This document shows positions 11,585 to 22,816 of a DNA stretch of 64,000 bases, in pieces (positions within the stretch are counted from its first letter, which is position 1; each line of letters starts with the position of its first letter). Location of the stretch: assembly GCA_002221725.1 (NCBI GenBank), contig NJFT01000151.1, forward strand, positions 1 through 64,000, given 5' to 3'. A program made the translations under genes and the position numbers. The notes under the pieces are model-generated. The model was not told the origin of the DNA. It did no database searches and was given only the letters and a program-made list of their open reading frames with translations. Source of the stretch: Scedosporium boydii. Its lineage: Eukaryota > Ascomycota > Sordariomycetes > Microascales > Microascaceae.

Positions 11585-12204
11585 AGCCTCTTAAGTGCCC
11601 TCAGGCCGTCACGCGATTTGATAGTAGGAAAGCAATTTAGAGTGTATCTCTAACTTAAAAGGGAAGGGGGTGAGGAGAATAAGAGAGGGCCGCTAGGGAT
11701 GGGCTAGGCCACGCCCATTCGTCGTATTATGGCAAACCATAAGCTCAGATCATGAGCGGTATAATTTTATGCTTTTGGCCATCCATTTGATCATATAATA
11801 GTGATCAGTCTAAGAGAATGGGCAGTCCTTCACGAGTTGGAATAAACAGCGTGGAAAGCTGAGGAGGGAGAATACTCGATAATCAGCCGTCCTCTAACAC
11901 CGTTCTACGTATAATCTATCTTCTGTGTAGAATAGCACGAAAAACAACAATATTGTCCATCAAACATAGCATGGCAGTTCGAGTCTCACCCTACAGCATG
12001 CTCAAGATTAGAACTATAGATTGTTTATTGGCTAAGACTATAGCTCATCACGTAACGCCCTTCACTGTGACTGCGATAATCCAACAGCGTAACCGGCGGG
12101 CACTCATTCTTCAACCATTGCATGTACGACTAGATATTGCGTCATGCTCCGACGCTTCCCACCATAATCGTGAGCACCTCGTGGCTATTTGCTGAGATGG
12201 CCGC
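11585..12204. other. spacer between convergent genes
   Basis: This spacer lies between the 3' ends of the orphan gene and the CFEM gene. It is A/T-rich in places (11750-11960). The 80-codon frame at 11953-12195 has no supporting features. Nothing else was recognised. Confidence 0.5.
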
Positions 12205-12534
12205 TTAACCGAGGACATCGGCACAGATCTGCTCGACCTCAAGGAGAACATTGACTGGAATATATCTTTAGCACCGTGTCAAAAACTGGAGGAGAGGTAA
12301 TAACTTACGCGCAGGGATAAGACCACCACAGGCAGCAACAACACAGTCAGTCGCGGCAGCACGGATGGCAGCCATGTTGGCGGGCTGGCAACCGCAGGCC
12401 CAGTCGCCAACGTTGCAGTTGCTGGCAGCGACGGTAGCCTCGTCGAGGCAGACCTGGGCCTTTCCGCCGCACTGGGTGATGACCTGGGCAGAGGCGGCAG
12501 TAGCGAGGGTGAGAGTGGCGATGGAGAACTTCAT
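12205..12534 (-). CDS. small secreted CFEM-domain protein
   Basis: Two exons (12309-12534 and 12205-12254) join in phase 1 across a 54-nt intron (GTAAGT...CAG) to give 91 aa. Residues 1-16 are a signal peptide. The mature protein is a single CFEM domain with eight cysteines at 22, 29, 40, 47, 49, 64, 69 and 86. The pattern C-x3-D-x2-C-x-C (NVGDWACGC) carries the Asp (D44) that binds heme iron in characterised CFEM proteins such as Candida Csa2. The last cysteine is encoded in the 50-nt second exon, so the unspliced frame would lose it. No GPI-attachment tail is present, so a soluble secreted form is expected. CFEM proteins scavenge heme or act at host surfaces; which applies here is not visible. 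The family is certain. Confidence 0.9.
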
Positions 12535-12656
12535 TTTGAAGGTGCTTTGGTAGGTTCTTGTTAATAGAAGGTGGAAAGTGCTTTGGATGCTTGAGTTGGA
12601 AGTTGTGGAAGTCCTTGGTTGAGGAGATCGAGGAAGAGAGAGGACAGAATGGCGCC

Positions 12657-12664
12657 TTTATATA
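12657..12664 (-). promoter_or_regulatory. TATA box of the CFEM gene
   Basis: TATATAAA on the minus strand lies about 125 nt upstream of the CFEM start at 12534, a usual distance for a fungal core promoter with a short leader. Motif and position only. Confidence 0.5.
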
Positions 12665-14872
12665 CTCGAAGATGATCGCTGGAAGCCCCTTTCCTCGGCC
12701 CACATGTCTCGAAATATCTTGCGACCTCGCCGACTACACGACGATGTAGCAAAATGGGAAGAGCCTATTGACGGTTTGATGGTCTGGGGACATGCGTCAA
12801 CGTGTAATCTTAGCTGAATATTACAGGGGTTCTGGAGAGCCGTTAATACATCATGTGGATGACGTCCACTGGTGCCGGCACTTTTCACGACCATGCCCCT
12901 GTTTCCCCGGAGTTATCATTTGCTGTTTTGTTACTTGGCTCTCTGATTTCTACATTCGGCCTTATGCTATGCTCTTCTCCGTAGGACAGTATAATAAGTC
13001 GTAGACTCCCGTCTCGATAGGAGTAGAGGCTCAGTATTCTAATCGCTATATCACATTGGATAATAGCCAACACCGCGTTGTACCTCATTGACTTTTCGGA
13101 CAAGCGAGTTCAATGAGCCTACGTTGAAGTTGCAATTCAGCAAGAAAATGCACATGCCAATCTGTTATAGAGTTCTTGATGACTTCCGAGGCTCGAGGAC
13201 GGACGCCTGGGCCCTGGCCCCAAAAGGTCCTGCCGTTGGCGTCACATCCTAATTCCTTGAATGGGCAGGTCATAACAGAGATGTTATAGGTGAAAGGGCG
13301 AAGTGGCCTTTCATGAGGTGCGGTTCGCAGAGCTGTCGGCCAAGCGGGGAATGAGAAACCTGGGGAAATGCGGGATTGGAGGAGAACCCGCAGCCCATTT
13401 TCGTGTTTACTGAGCAGGATCCTCTTTCCACTAGCTCATTCCCCGCGATTGTGCCCATTCTCTGCATCGGAGGCGGGAGCTATAACAGCTGGTGATAAAC
13501 GCCACAATCTCCATCTTGCTGTGGGGTACTGACACCCAAGGCGGACTCACCTTCTTAAAATGGGGAGTGATCCTACGGCACGGTGGCACGGGCGTTCTGG
13601 CGTTTCTTCGATGGCAATGAGTTGTGTAGTATTCGGCTGCGCCCTAGTCAGAATACAACCTCATCGGGGGACCACATAAGGCCAACCTCACTGTGGATCA
13701 GGGACAGCTACGAGTCATGAACACGACGACATTCAACGAATGGCTTCCTAGCAAACGAGTATTGTCAATAAAATTAACAACTCCGTACATAGACACCTGA
13801 GGTAGACGTGCTCTCATGCAGTAAACATCATGGAGAATCTCCAGACGGTTTAATAGTCAACAGAACAATACATTATAATTTGAGCCCATTGAGGAATAAC
13901 AGTGTCGGGTATCTAGTTTCGACCAAAGCTCGAGAGTTGTCCAGACATTCAGCTCATGGTTCCTTCCAGTGGCTTGGACAAGAGATCTCTGATATAAGTT
14001 GCTGGATGACTGGCTCACTGAGAAGATATACGTATGATGCTTCGTTTACGTACTGCGGGTGTGAGAAACAAGTGTGTTGTGTCGTTGGCTCCATCAAAGT
14101 TCTTTAGCTACATGACAAATGGAGGTCATTTGTGTATACTGCTACGTTCCTCTTGACACGATGAGTGAGGCATTTTTGGAATTGACTCGGATACGGAATT
14201 TCCGACGCTGACAACTCTGGAAGTTCGGCGACAGCAACGGGGAGGACGAATGGTCCCGCCCTCCTCTCCACTCTCCCCGGCCTCTCCCGAGTCCCATCAC
14301 ATGGGTACTGGCTGTGGTCCCACGCCCCATCTTCAGGATAGGGTATAGCTGTTAGATTTTCAATAAATGACAAGTTCTACTTTCCTCCTCTCCTAGTAAC
14401 GTTTTCCATTCGGGGTTAGAAAATGGAGAAACAATAAGCGGCACTCTCTGTAGCTATGGCCAAATTCGTCCATATTACGAGGGCACCTGCTCTGGATTGT
14501 TAGGTACATCCCGGGCGAGATGCCTATGGGGAACTTAAATGATGTCTAAACCGATTTGAATGAAGCGAAGCTTTCTCAAAGTTTAGTTTCCGCTGATAGA
14601 TGCGTCCCCTGTGACGTCAAGACCTTTATAATTTATCCTCCGCGCAGTCACTTTCGTACCTAAACTCTTTTCGAGATATTTATATATTAGTATCAATACA
14701 AAACGGACCCAGAGACATGTCATTCCCACGTCTCCTATTCTCATGACGCCATGTTAATCACGGAGCCTAATCTGCCTTGATGAGATCGAACTTACATCAA
14801 CATCACTCTGTCACATGGGATAGCGATCTATCAATTGTATATGACATGATGACGGATCTGGCCTCGAAATAG

Positions 14873-14879
14873 TATAAAT
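14873..14879 (+). promoter_or_regulatory. TATA box of the con-10 gene
   Basis: TATAAAT lies 140 nt before the con-10 start at 15013, followed by a C/T-rich and A-rich leader. This agrees with the inducible, TATA-containing promoters expected of conidiation genes. Motif and position only. Confidence 0.5.
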
Positions 14880-15012
14880 GGACGTGGTCTTAATTTTCTA
14901 TTCCTTCAGACGTCCATGTTTCTGTCAACGAAGATTTTAACGCCCACCAAGGTAAAACTCACGCTTACATTTCACAACCGCTTTCATCGAACAAAACTCA
15001 AACGCTGCACTC

Positions 15013-15386
15013 ATGGCCGACAGGAACCCCGGAAATTTTGCCAACTGGTAAGGGAATACCCCTTGGCTTAGTCTTGAGCCTAATCACCTATTAACTACGC
15101 TTAACTCTAGGCCCAAGGAGGAGCTGAAGGAGACTGCTTCCAAGGGGGGTCAATCCAGCCACAGCGGAGGCTTCGCCAGCATGGACCCTGATAAGCAGGT
15201 TTGTTTCCTTCCCTCCTCACGCTCACCCCTTTCCATTATCATCTGGTTAACACAGGTGTATAGCGAGACATCGCGTCCAAGGGCGGTCAGGCGTCTAGTG
15301 GATCTTTCGAAAAGGGAAGTGAGAGAGCCAGAGAGGCTGGTCGCAAGGGAGGTTCGAAACACCAAAGTTCATCTGAGGATATTTAA
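15013..15386 (+). CDS. con-10: conidiation-specific protein 10 (con-10)
   Basis: Three exons (15013-15047, 15111-15198, 15264-15386) join in phases 2 and 0 to give 81 aa. The protein is almost entirely the con-10 signature: NPGNFANWPKEELKETASKGGQ, GGFASMDPDKQ, IASKGGQASSGSFEKGSE and AREAGRKGG. The repeated (A/R)KGG blocks are the stress-induced KGG repeat also found in bacterial GsiB-like proteins. con-10 was described in Neurospora crassa as a transcript induced during conidiation and by light, and the protein is a small hydrophilic, probably desiccation-protective, polypeptide. The second intron ends at TATAG (15263), not at the earlier CACAG, since only the later acceptor restores the QRDIASKGGQ block. 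The call is certain. Confidence 0.95.
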
Positions 15387-15484
15387 CGGGCAAGACTCGA
15401 TGCGGTTGTAGCTTATAAGGATGAGGGGAAGAAATATCAGCTGAAGTTTCATCGAACAACTATGGGTGGTGACATGGCAACAGC

Positions 15485-16120
15485 TCAAGGAGTAACCGTG
15501 TCCGAAGCCACTTCCACCCCTGCATTAAGCTTCTCCAGTGACCTAGCAATATTCCCTCGGGCCGACTTTTCGTATCCTTCTCGGAACACCCATGAATAGA
15601 AGATAAAGGGTCGTTCCAGAAACGACTTTAGCACATCCGATCGTTCCTTTCTCCACCCTTCCTCGCTAACCCAGGCATACTCTTCCCGCACCGCCGCCTC
15701 GTATTTCTCAAATGTCTCCTCCTCCGCACCAAGGATACTCAAATCCATGTCAAGGAACATTTCCGCATCCGATACAAATCGAGCATCAGCGAATTGCGGA
15801 ACCGTGTGAGTTGCCGTCGCTTCAATCATGGTACATATGCGGTCGACACGTTCGCGGTCAAGAGGATGATCCGTGCTACTTAGCCGCGATAATGCGAGCT
15901 CGGCACTCTTGGTCTCATTATCGGTGGCTCTGGCGTCGTATATCGCATCATGAAACCAGATGGCTGCCTCGATTGCGTCTGGATCTGCGAGGAAGCCTCT
16001 GTGCTGTTGGAGAAGCTCAAGGAGGGAGTTGACGTGGTCGAGGTTGTGGTATTTCCGATCCTTGGACGAATAGAGTATCTTTAACTCCGTTAAAGTCTGG
16101 ACGTCAAGGAGAGCCGCCAT
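15485..16120 (-). CDS. HD-domain metal-dependent phosphohydrolase-like protein
   Basis: A single exon encodes 211 aa from the ATG at 16120; an in-frame ATG at 16171 would add 17 residues. The protein matches the small HD-domain proteins seen in bacteria and fungi as predicted metal-dependent hydrolases. YHNLDHV (residues 24-30) supplies early histidines, WFHDAIYD supplies the HD pair at 57-58, and SDAEMFLDMDL (about 117-127) supplies the distal Asp. These residues coordinate divalent metal in the HD superfamily. The substrate is unknown; members act on nucleotides or other phosphates. The internal ATG is preferred because the family begins shortly before the YHNxxH block. The 3' end lies only 98 nt from the con-10 3' end, so the two transcripts probably overlap or nearly meet. 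Confidence 0.8.
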   Translation of the reverse strand: MAALLDVQTLTELKILYSSKDRKYHNLDHVNSLLELLQQHRGFLADPDAIEAAIWFHDAIYDARATDNETKSAELALSRLSSTDHPLDRERVDRICTMIEATATHTVPQFADARFVSDAEMFLDMDLSILGAEEETFEKYEAAVREEYAWVSEEGWRKERSDVLKSFLERPFIFYSWVFREGYEKSARGNIARSLEKLNAGVEVASDTVTP

Positions 16121-16352
16121 GATTCTGATTCTGATGATGCTTGGCTCCGGTTGTGTGAATGGGAAGACCATCAGCCGCACGAATTCGTATATTAGGGTCC
16201 CACGGCCCCTTCAATTGCATTGCCCCGCACACCGATACCGAAGGTGTCGTATAACTCCATAGTTAAAGTCCCGTGTCCAGGTCCTTGGAAGTTTTGGAAG
16301 AGGGAGAAGATCGCAATTAAACCGTTTCCTCGATGAATCTGGCGCGATGGCT

Positions 16353-19300
16353 TCAGTAATCCTCACTATCGGAACTGCTACTTAACGTTGAACTATCCCA
16401 AGACTTCTTCTCTCTCAACCGAGCATATTGCATTACAGCCCAGAAAATGCAAAGCGCAATCCCAAGAGCTAATACCACGGCAATGCAAGCGGTCGCCGCC
16501 GCCTTGACTCCAGAGCCAAGAGACGATGTCCAGATAGGGCCAATTGCAGCTCCACCAACAGCTATTAAGGCGAGGGGCAGCAGAACACCGCTAATCAATA
16601 TACCTTTACTTTCTCCCCAAAGGCTCACCACGTTTTGGTACATTTGACGCATTAAGTTGACGATTTTCTCTAGGTTGAAGGCGATAAAGACAAGAGGTAT
16701 GCATAGGGCGGCGCCAACCGTAACTGTTTGGAGCAACCTTTAGTTAATAACGATGCGGTTTGCGGAAAAAATGGCCAGGCTAATACATACACAAAAATGT
16801 CAAAAAGTAGCCAAGAGGTAGCCTGCCGTCAGCCGATTGAGGAAGCGAATCAAGATTAATGGCGAAAACAGCGGCCAGGAAGGACGAAGGGAGCTGTGTG
16901 GAGTATTAGTAGCTGTTCACGTTGAGAATCCGGCTTCGAGGAACCACTCACAAAGATGATCGTTACCACGGTAAAGACCATTAGGGTCTTACCCTGCCTA
17001 CCACTCTCCAAAGCCTGGTCGCGCATCATAGTTTGTATCCTCGTCGAGGCTCGGGCCTGTTCAGCCGTGTTTTCTGCTTGCTTACGTGCCGACAGTACCT
17101 CCAAGAAGTTGGCTTGCTTCTGCTTGAGGTCGATAAGGTTAATCAGCTGCGGGAGGATGTAACTGGTTAGCTTGTTTCATTCATTCAATATAAAAAGAAG
17201 TCAGGCCGTGGCATAAGTCGGGATTTAAACTCACAGAATCCTTAGTGTTCTCGACTAATTTTTCCATGGTTTGAATCCGATGGTCGTGAGCAGCAGACAC
17301 CCTATTCTCTTCCCACTGCGTTACCCCTTTTCTGGAAAGGATCTCCTTCATCGCGCCCACGGCATCGTTTTGATGTTTCAGCACCATTCTCAACATGTCG
17401 AGCTCGTCTCTTATTTCCTGGACTTCGGCGAGAAGGGAAATATCCAAACGGATATCGAGGTCGTCGGTTGTTAGGGAAGGCTGGTTTAGTCGGTTCCTAA
17501 ACGCCTGGAGTCTCCTGGTTGCGGTGTTGCTCTGAAGTGAGATTGTTAGTAAACGTAGAAACAAAGCCACGATAGGAGCAAAGATGTCTAAAGGCGAAGA
17601 AGGGGGCCGCGGAAAAGCTTACCACACGCGCCACTTCGTATTCAAAAAAGTCGAAAAACTGAAGGTCATTGGGAAGATCATGAGGATCGAAAAGACCAAC
17701 GCAAGTGTCCACAACCAGCCGCGCCATGTCGTAGACCGAGGTAACCGGTTTTCTGAACGGTTTCTTCAGATGTCGAAGAATGTGCTGATAAACATTGAGA
17801 GGGTCATCGCGGATGATGGTGTGGATATTGTATCTATTGCGCTGGGTATCTTGTTCCTGTCCCCAAGATTCCCAGTTAAGTGGGCAACAAGTGATGACGG
17901 TTTCTGGAATTGCCATGTCAGGACGATTGTATGATCATCTCCCACTGGCCATGGAGAAAATGACAATAATCAAGGGGGATTGAAATGAAGATCTCAGGAA
18001 CTACTCCCGTGGTAGGAAAAAACATGTGCATAGAAGAAACTAACATACCTTTGTTCAATATCCATACCCAGAGCTGGTCGACCATGAAGATCTTGATCGC
18101 TTGCCCATGATATCTTCTTGTATATCGGTATATCACTTGATCCTTGGCCCTCTCATACGTCCCCTCCACGCGACCGTAAACGTACTGGTCCAGCGTACGT
18201 CGTGGTTGGAGAGTGGGAACGTCCTCTGGATCCCGGCCCTTCAGATAGCCCCTGATAAGATGCTCGAATGGGTGGACTATATCGAGGACTGCTTTCCCAG
18301 GCTTTTTGCGTTTTTTATTGGGGCCTGGGTTATCGAGATGGATTGTAAACGTTTCTGGCTGATTTGTCTCTATAGCTTGGTCTGGAGATTGTGGGTTTTC
18401 CCCGGAGTCGGCCTCGTTGTTCGCGTTGGCTGATTGGGTATCTCTCGAATCTTCCTGCTCGACGGTTTCAACTTTTGGACTTGGGGGTTGACTGGAGGGT
18501 TGTGTCTTAGACGAATCAACTCCGGGGGGATTGCTCATCTCCATGTCCGCTTTGTTTGTTTCTTCGTTTCCCTTTGAATACTCAGCAAGATCTCATTCCT
18601 AATATACTACGTCGAGGTGAAACAGGACCAACCTACCGTCTTGCCGAACATCCACATACGCCTAGGATGAGTTGGACCACTTGTATGCGGTTTATCAACG
18701 GACTGTGGTCTTGAGGGACGAGGAGCAGGACGGGTTGAAATAGGAGGAGGAGGAGGTGGTGGTGGCGGAGGTTTAGATGTGCCGACGGAGGAGAGATATG
18801 TTTGGTGGTGGTGTCCCTGGACAGTTTCGAAGTGAAGGTACGGAATATATGGGAGTGTCAGCTAATTTATCCGCGTCTAGAAAGCTTCTGTAGGCTCGAC
18901 CTACAAATGATGCTATTGACAACTCCAGTGCCGAAGATGTTCCAAACTCTTCTTCTGGCTCGTCCTTCAGATACCGTTAGTCGCCTCACCGACCATTGAA
19001 AATTATTACCGCAGGGTGGGAGACCTCTGACGTACTTGAATTACTCTACATGACGGCCTCATGAACGGATGTCCTATAGATTGGCCTGTCCCACGAGTTG
19101 TCGAACTAAGAATACCTAGTTCTTCCTTGAGCCTTGTCTTGAGCGAGTGGGGTCCAGATTGCTGGTCTGACAATATCCTCGTCATTAATCCCTGCCGTTG
19201 TTAGTCAAACCAAACACAAGGCGTAATAAGGGATAGGCACCGATACCTCAACCCACTCCATCTAATTTCAGACCAGTAAAGTTAGCCGCGAAAACATTGT

Positions 19301-21114
19301 TGGGAAACGGTAGAGATGCTGGGTCCTGAGCTTGAGATGCATAGTATACCTACATTGTTAGCAGGGATGTGGTACCATGTGAACTCTGGCTTCCGGTCTA
19401 TCAAGTCTTCTGGTCTCTCAGAGGCACGCACACCTTGAGGCCCTATGCCGTACAGCAGGTCGTATATGAAGGCAGACTTGGAGTAACGTCGCTCGCGGCC
19501 ATCCAAGTGAAATTCCGTCATAGATACCTCGAATGACCGACAGGCCGCCATCTTCTCGGGGTCGTGACGAGGCGCCGGAAGTGCTCGAGAGAACCTAGAT
19601 CGGGTCTCGGTATCTTTCTGACGGGGTTTGCCAATAGATGGACCTTCAAGTAACGAGCCTGAGTTAAGTAAATTGGTGATTTCCTTTCGCTTCTCTTCAG
19701 AAAGCTCGTCTAGAGAAAGTTGCCCAAGGTGATCTCTCAACGCCGTGTCGGCGCCGTGCCGGAGGAGCAATTTGACAAGCTCCAAGTCACCCCGGATCAT
19801 AGCCTCGAACAACGGAGTTGGCTTTTTGATGCCTCCCTTAAGGTTTGGTGGTGGCGGCGGCGGTTGTCCCTTTGCGGGCGGGACGACTGGTGCTCCTTGA
19901 GCGGGCCGAGGCTTTGTGGAGGGCCACATGAGCATCTGGATGGCCCATCCGGGTTGAATAACACTCTCCCAAACAGCAGGAAGAATGATACCCCCATCAG
20001 GGCCGCAGAGGTCATACTTGCCTTGAGCCACAAGGGGGCCGATGAAATCAATACCAATAAATGCTTGTCTGATGAGATCCTCCATCCCATTCCATGTTCT
20101 GCAAAGATGAAAAGGAAAGTTGAATCTCCTTCCTACAGCATCACGGAACTTAATAACTTCAGGAGCACCAGCGACGCCGTCCGAGACGCGTGGAGGTAGA
20201 TGATATGGAGGCGGCGGTGGTGGCGAAAGATGGTGGAAACCAGGTCGAGGTCGAGGTCGAGGGTATGATGGGTCAGCCTCTTGCGCGAATTCTGAGAGAG
20301 TTTTCTTCTTCTTCTCATCTTCGTCCCGGCCTTTCCCAGGAATCCACGGCGAAATACCGCCTCCAGCCTTTTTTTTCTTTGTCCTACTTCCAGGCTTGGC
20401 ATAAGCCGCCGGAGGAACCCATCCCCCCCTGAGCCCCAAGCCGGGCGGGCGAGGGCGGGCAGCGGCTTTCGCCATCTCCGGGTGAAACGGGGTAGCCCTA
20501 TGTGGAAATGGAATTTCGGGTTGTTTCTTTTTTTCTTCGCTGGCCGTGGCGTCGGCATCTGCGCCATTATCGAGCAGGAGCTGGACGATGGAGATGTCAC
20601 CACGCGTAACCGCTTCGTACAAAGCAGTAGTGCCTGTTTGGTCGTTTACCGACTCAATGTCGGCGGCGCAGTCCAAAAGGAGCCTTGCAACAGGCTCGTT
20701 GCCCAGTTTTGCAGCAATCCATAGGGGTTTCTCTCCTTCCCTCGAGATCGCCTCGACATTAGCCCCACGTTCGAGCAGGAGCCGAGTGAGATCGACATTT
20801 CCCTGGCGCGCAGCCCGATGAAGTACGGTCCTTCCATCGCTATCCACCGCTTCGATGTTGGCATCGTTGTCCAAAAGCACGGGGATGATTGAAAGTTTGA
20901 CATGCTCAACGGCGAGATGCAATGGCGTGTGGCCCTCGAAGTCCGGCGTTTCGATAATGTCGGGATGGAGGTTTAAGAGCTCGGTTACCGTTTCCACGGA
21001 CTCCAAGATGATAGCATCGCGAAGACGTGTTGCCGCATCGTCGGTCTCAGACTCAACGTTCAGCTTACTGCCAGAGGGCGCACCTCTTTCCTGACTCTCT
21101 GCCACGGCAGCCAT
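16353..21114 (-). CDS. ankyrin-repeat / ubiquitin-like / CorA-like transmembrane fusion protein
   Basis: Eleven exons give one 1,328-aa frame: 19354-21114, 19247-19261, 19036-19191, 18905-18964, 18637-18861, 18049-18571, 17623-17903, 17235-17531, 16952-17146, 16791-16893 and 16353-16723. Every junction keeps phase. Order: ankyrin repeats (about 27-195); Pro/Lys-rich linker; a ubiquitin-like ULD-type domain (about 319-398, IKFRDAVGRRFNFPFH, YDLCGPDGGIILP); another ankyrin repeat (about 432-465); FTWYHIPANN-MEWVE spanning a 15-nt exon; a ten-proline run; RRTLDQYVYGRVEGTYERAKDQ; MVDQLWVWIL; a coiled helical stalk (LIDLKQKQANF); and a CorA-like TM pair (TLMVFTVVTIIF and the GYFLTFLF region). At the CorA GMN position the residues are AIN. 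Two further hydrophobic segments follow, which ordinary CorA lacks. Mg2+ transport is therefore doubtful. A sensor or channel-like role at a membrane is inference. The last intron has two in-frame solutions. Confidence 0.82.
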
Positions 21115-21393
21115 TAAAACTATTCGTGATGGTCAGCCTCTGGTGTCTATAGACTCATGTGGTGCAGAAGATCTCACATCAACTAGGCAGCAGATAGACT
21201 GGTGAATAAATAAGGTGGCTGGTCATCCAGGTGACATTAAAAAATGTTCTCACTGGATGTTCGGAATCGGTGTGTTGAGCGGCCTTGCGCAATTGGGCAT
21301 TCTGCATGCATGTAAGATGAAAAGATGGAACCCTAGCCACAACTGCAACCAATGACCTGGCCACCAACCCTGCACATCGGACAAGATAGAAAG

Positions 21394-22816
21394 ATGCCCC
21401 CTCAGCGCAAAACCTCATCGACGGATTCATCCTCGTTCTGGCCCAGTCGGCATCAAATTCTTCGAGACTTGATACTAACCGTCATGCCGACTCTCATCGA
21501 AGTACTACGTGTGGCCTACGCTTTATATATGCCCTTGGGCACTAAGCCTATGTCCATTCTGACCAACTTCCCGAAAACCCCACGCTGGAGGTGGAGAGGG
21601 AAGACCGGGGAGAAGGAAGCAGAAGGTGAACAGCCGAAAGAGACAACAAGTCGGAGTGAACGAGCAGAAGAAAACGGCGGCTCTGGCAGAGCAGCCTCAG
21701 TATATGGGGTATGTAATTACCCCCCTCCCCCCTTGTACGCGACTCCAGGGACTTGAGCTGATGCAGCTGATGGTTATTAGACCGAAAGCAGTTCGAGTCA
21801 GACTCATACTTCAAGAACCTCGTCTGGGAAGCGTTCTTCCTGGCGCCGCTGGAAATACCGTCTTAATCCTAGACATTTCACATGGTGGAGACTCGTCTTT
21901 AGGCCCCGCCAGATTTGTCTTTCCTCTTTTAGTTATCGTCATCTCCTTGTCGGCTTTCTCACAGCATCCATAATACTGCTCGGTAGGAAAGCCTGAATTA
22001 CCGTCACCTCTGGTGCTTAATACTAATAGCCGGCTTTCTACTATAGCTGTTCTCCTGGCCGGGTGCACTACTGGGGGTTTGAGCAAGGTGTACCTCCTCT
22101 CTCTTTCGTACGACAACAATAACTCTACTACGGACCAGAACGCCATTGGTATCAACACAACAACAGCAAGCACTATAGTGAATCTATCCCAGAATGTGTC
22201 GGGCCTTGAAGTACGGGTTTCCTATTTCGGCTTCTGCTTGATGCTTAACTCGAGTCTTTTAGCGTGCTCCAATGATATAGGCACCTTGCAACAGAGGGTT
22301 GAGGGACATGACCCTCTTAATCTGCTATGGATGGCCAAGAAGTTCCATGATGAAACCATCTTTAGCGGTCTAATGTAAGCTACAGTTGACTCGCATGTTC
22401 GAACGCGTTCTTTGCGTACAGCTTGGTCTAATGTCAACAGATTCATAACGATCATTTTCGCCTTTGCGTGCCTCTGCCTGCTTTTGGTGTCCTTCCCAAG
22501 TTGGCATAGAGAATACGATAGCGATGACAGTGCAATCGAGGTCAAGCCGTTCCCAAGTCGACCGATAGTGCAAGCGTCACTCGGAATTGTATCGATTGCG
22601 GCAATCCTGGGTCTCATTTCTGCCTTGTGGCAGCACCTTTCTACCGCAGCCACCACAGTCATGGTCAAAACATTAACATATAACAGCGTCGTCGGGCACG
22701 TCGGTACAGCAGCTATGGTTTTAGGTTGGGTGGGAGCAGCGATTTGCGTGGTAGTTGCTCTGGGAATTGTCCTTATAATGATGAGTCTCAAGGTGCTTAG
22801 CGAATTGGTAGATTAG
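21394..22816 (+). CDS. Fig1-like four-pass membrane protein
   Basis: Four exons (21394-21708, 21781-21982, 22047-22374, 22441-22816) join in phases 0, 1 and 2 to give 406 aa. After a hydrophilic Ser/Glu-rich cytoplasmic N-terminus there is TM1 (about 158-185). Next comes a long extracellular loop with several N-glycosylation sequons and the motif SYFGFC-x9-C (C236, C246), then three more TM segments (about 282-300, 326-350 and 370-400). The GxC...C loop and four-pass layout match the fungal Fig1 family, claudin-like proteins. Yeast Fig1 promotes Ca2+ influx and membrane fusion in mating. The start is uncertain: in-frame ATGs also occur at 21484, 21529 and 21550, and a TATATA sequence at about 21523 could mean that the true start is downstream. 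The gene is transcribed divergently from the ANK/CorA-like gene across about 280 bases. Confidence 0.75.

Larger units (their letters stand above)
12535..15012. other. divergent intergenic region, 2.5 kb
   Basis: This region holds the CFEM promoter (minus, near 12.6 kb) and the con-10 promoter (plus, near 14.9 kb). Between them, short frames (12792-13004, 13808-14107, 14104-14373) show no domain, signal peptide or consistent splicing. The tract around 14600-14900 is A/T-rich. I see no supported gene. Confidence 0.45.

Noticed and set aside
16353..18544. CorA-like part as a separate gene starting at 18544
   Set aside because: An in-frame acceptor at 18572 and five upstream exons in phase connect it to the ankyrin part. 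The conserved blocks between them would be orphaned otherwise.
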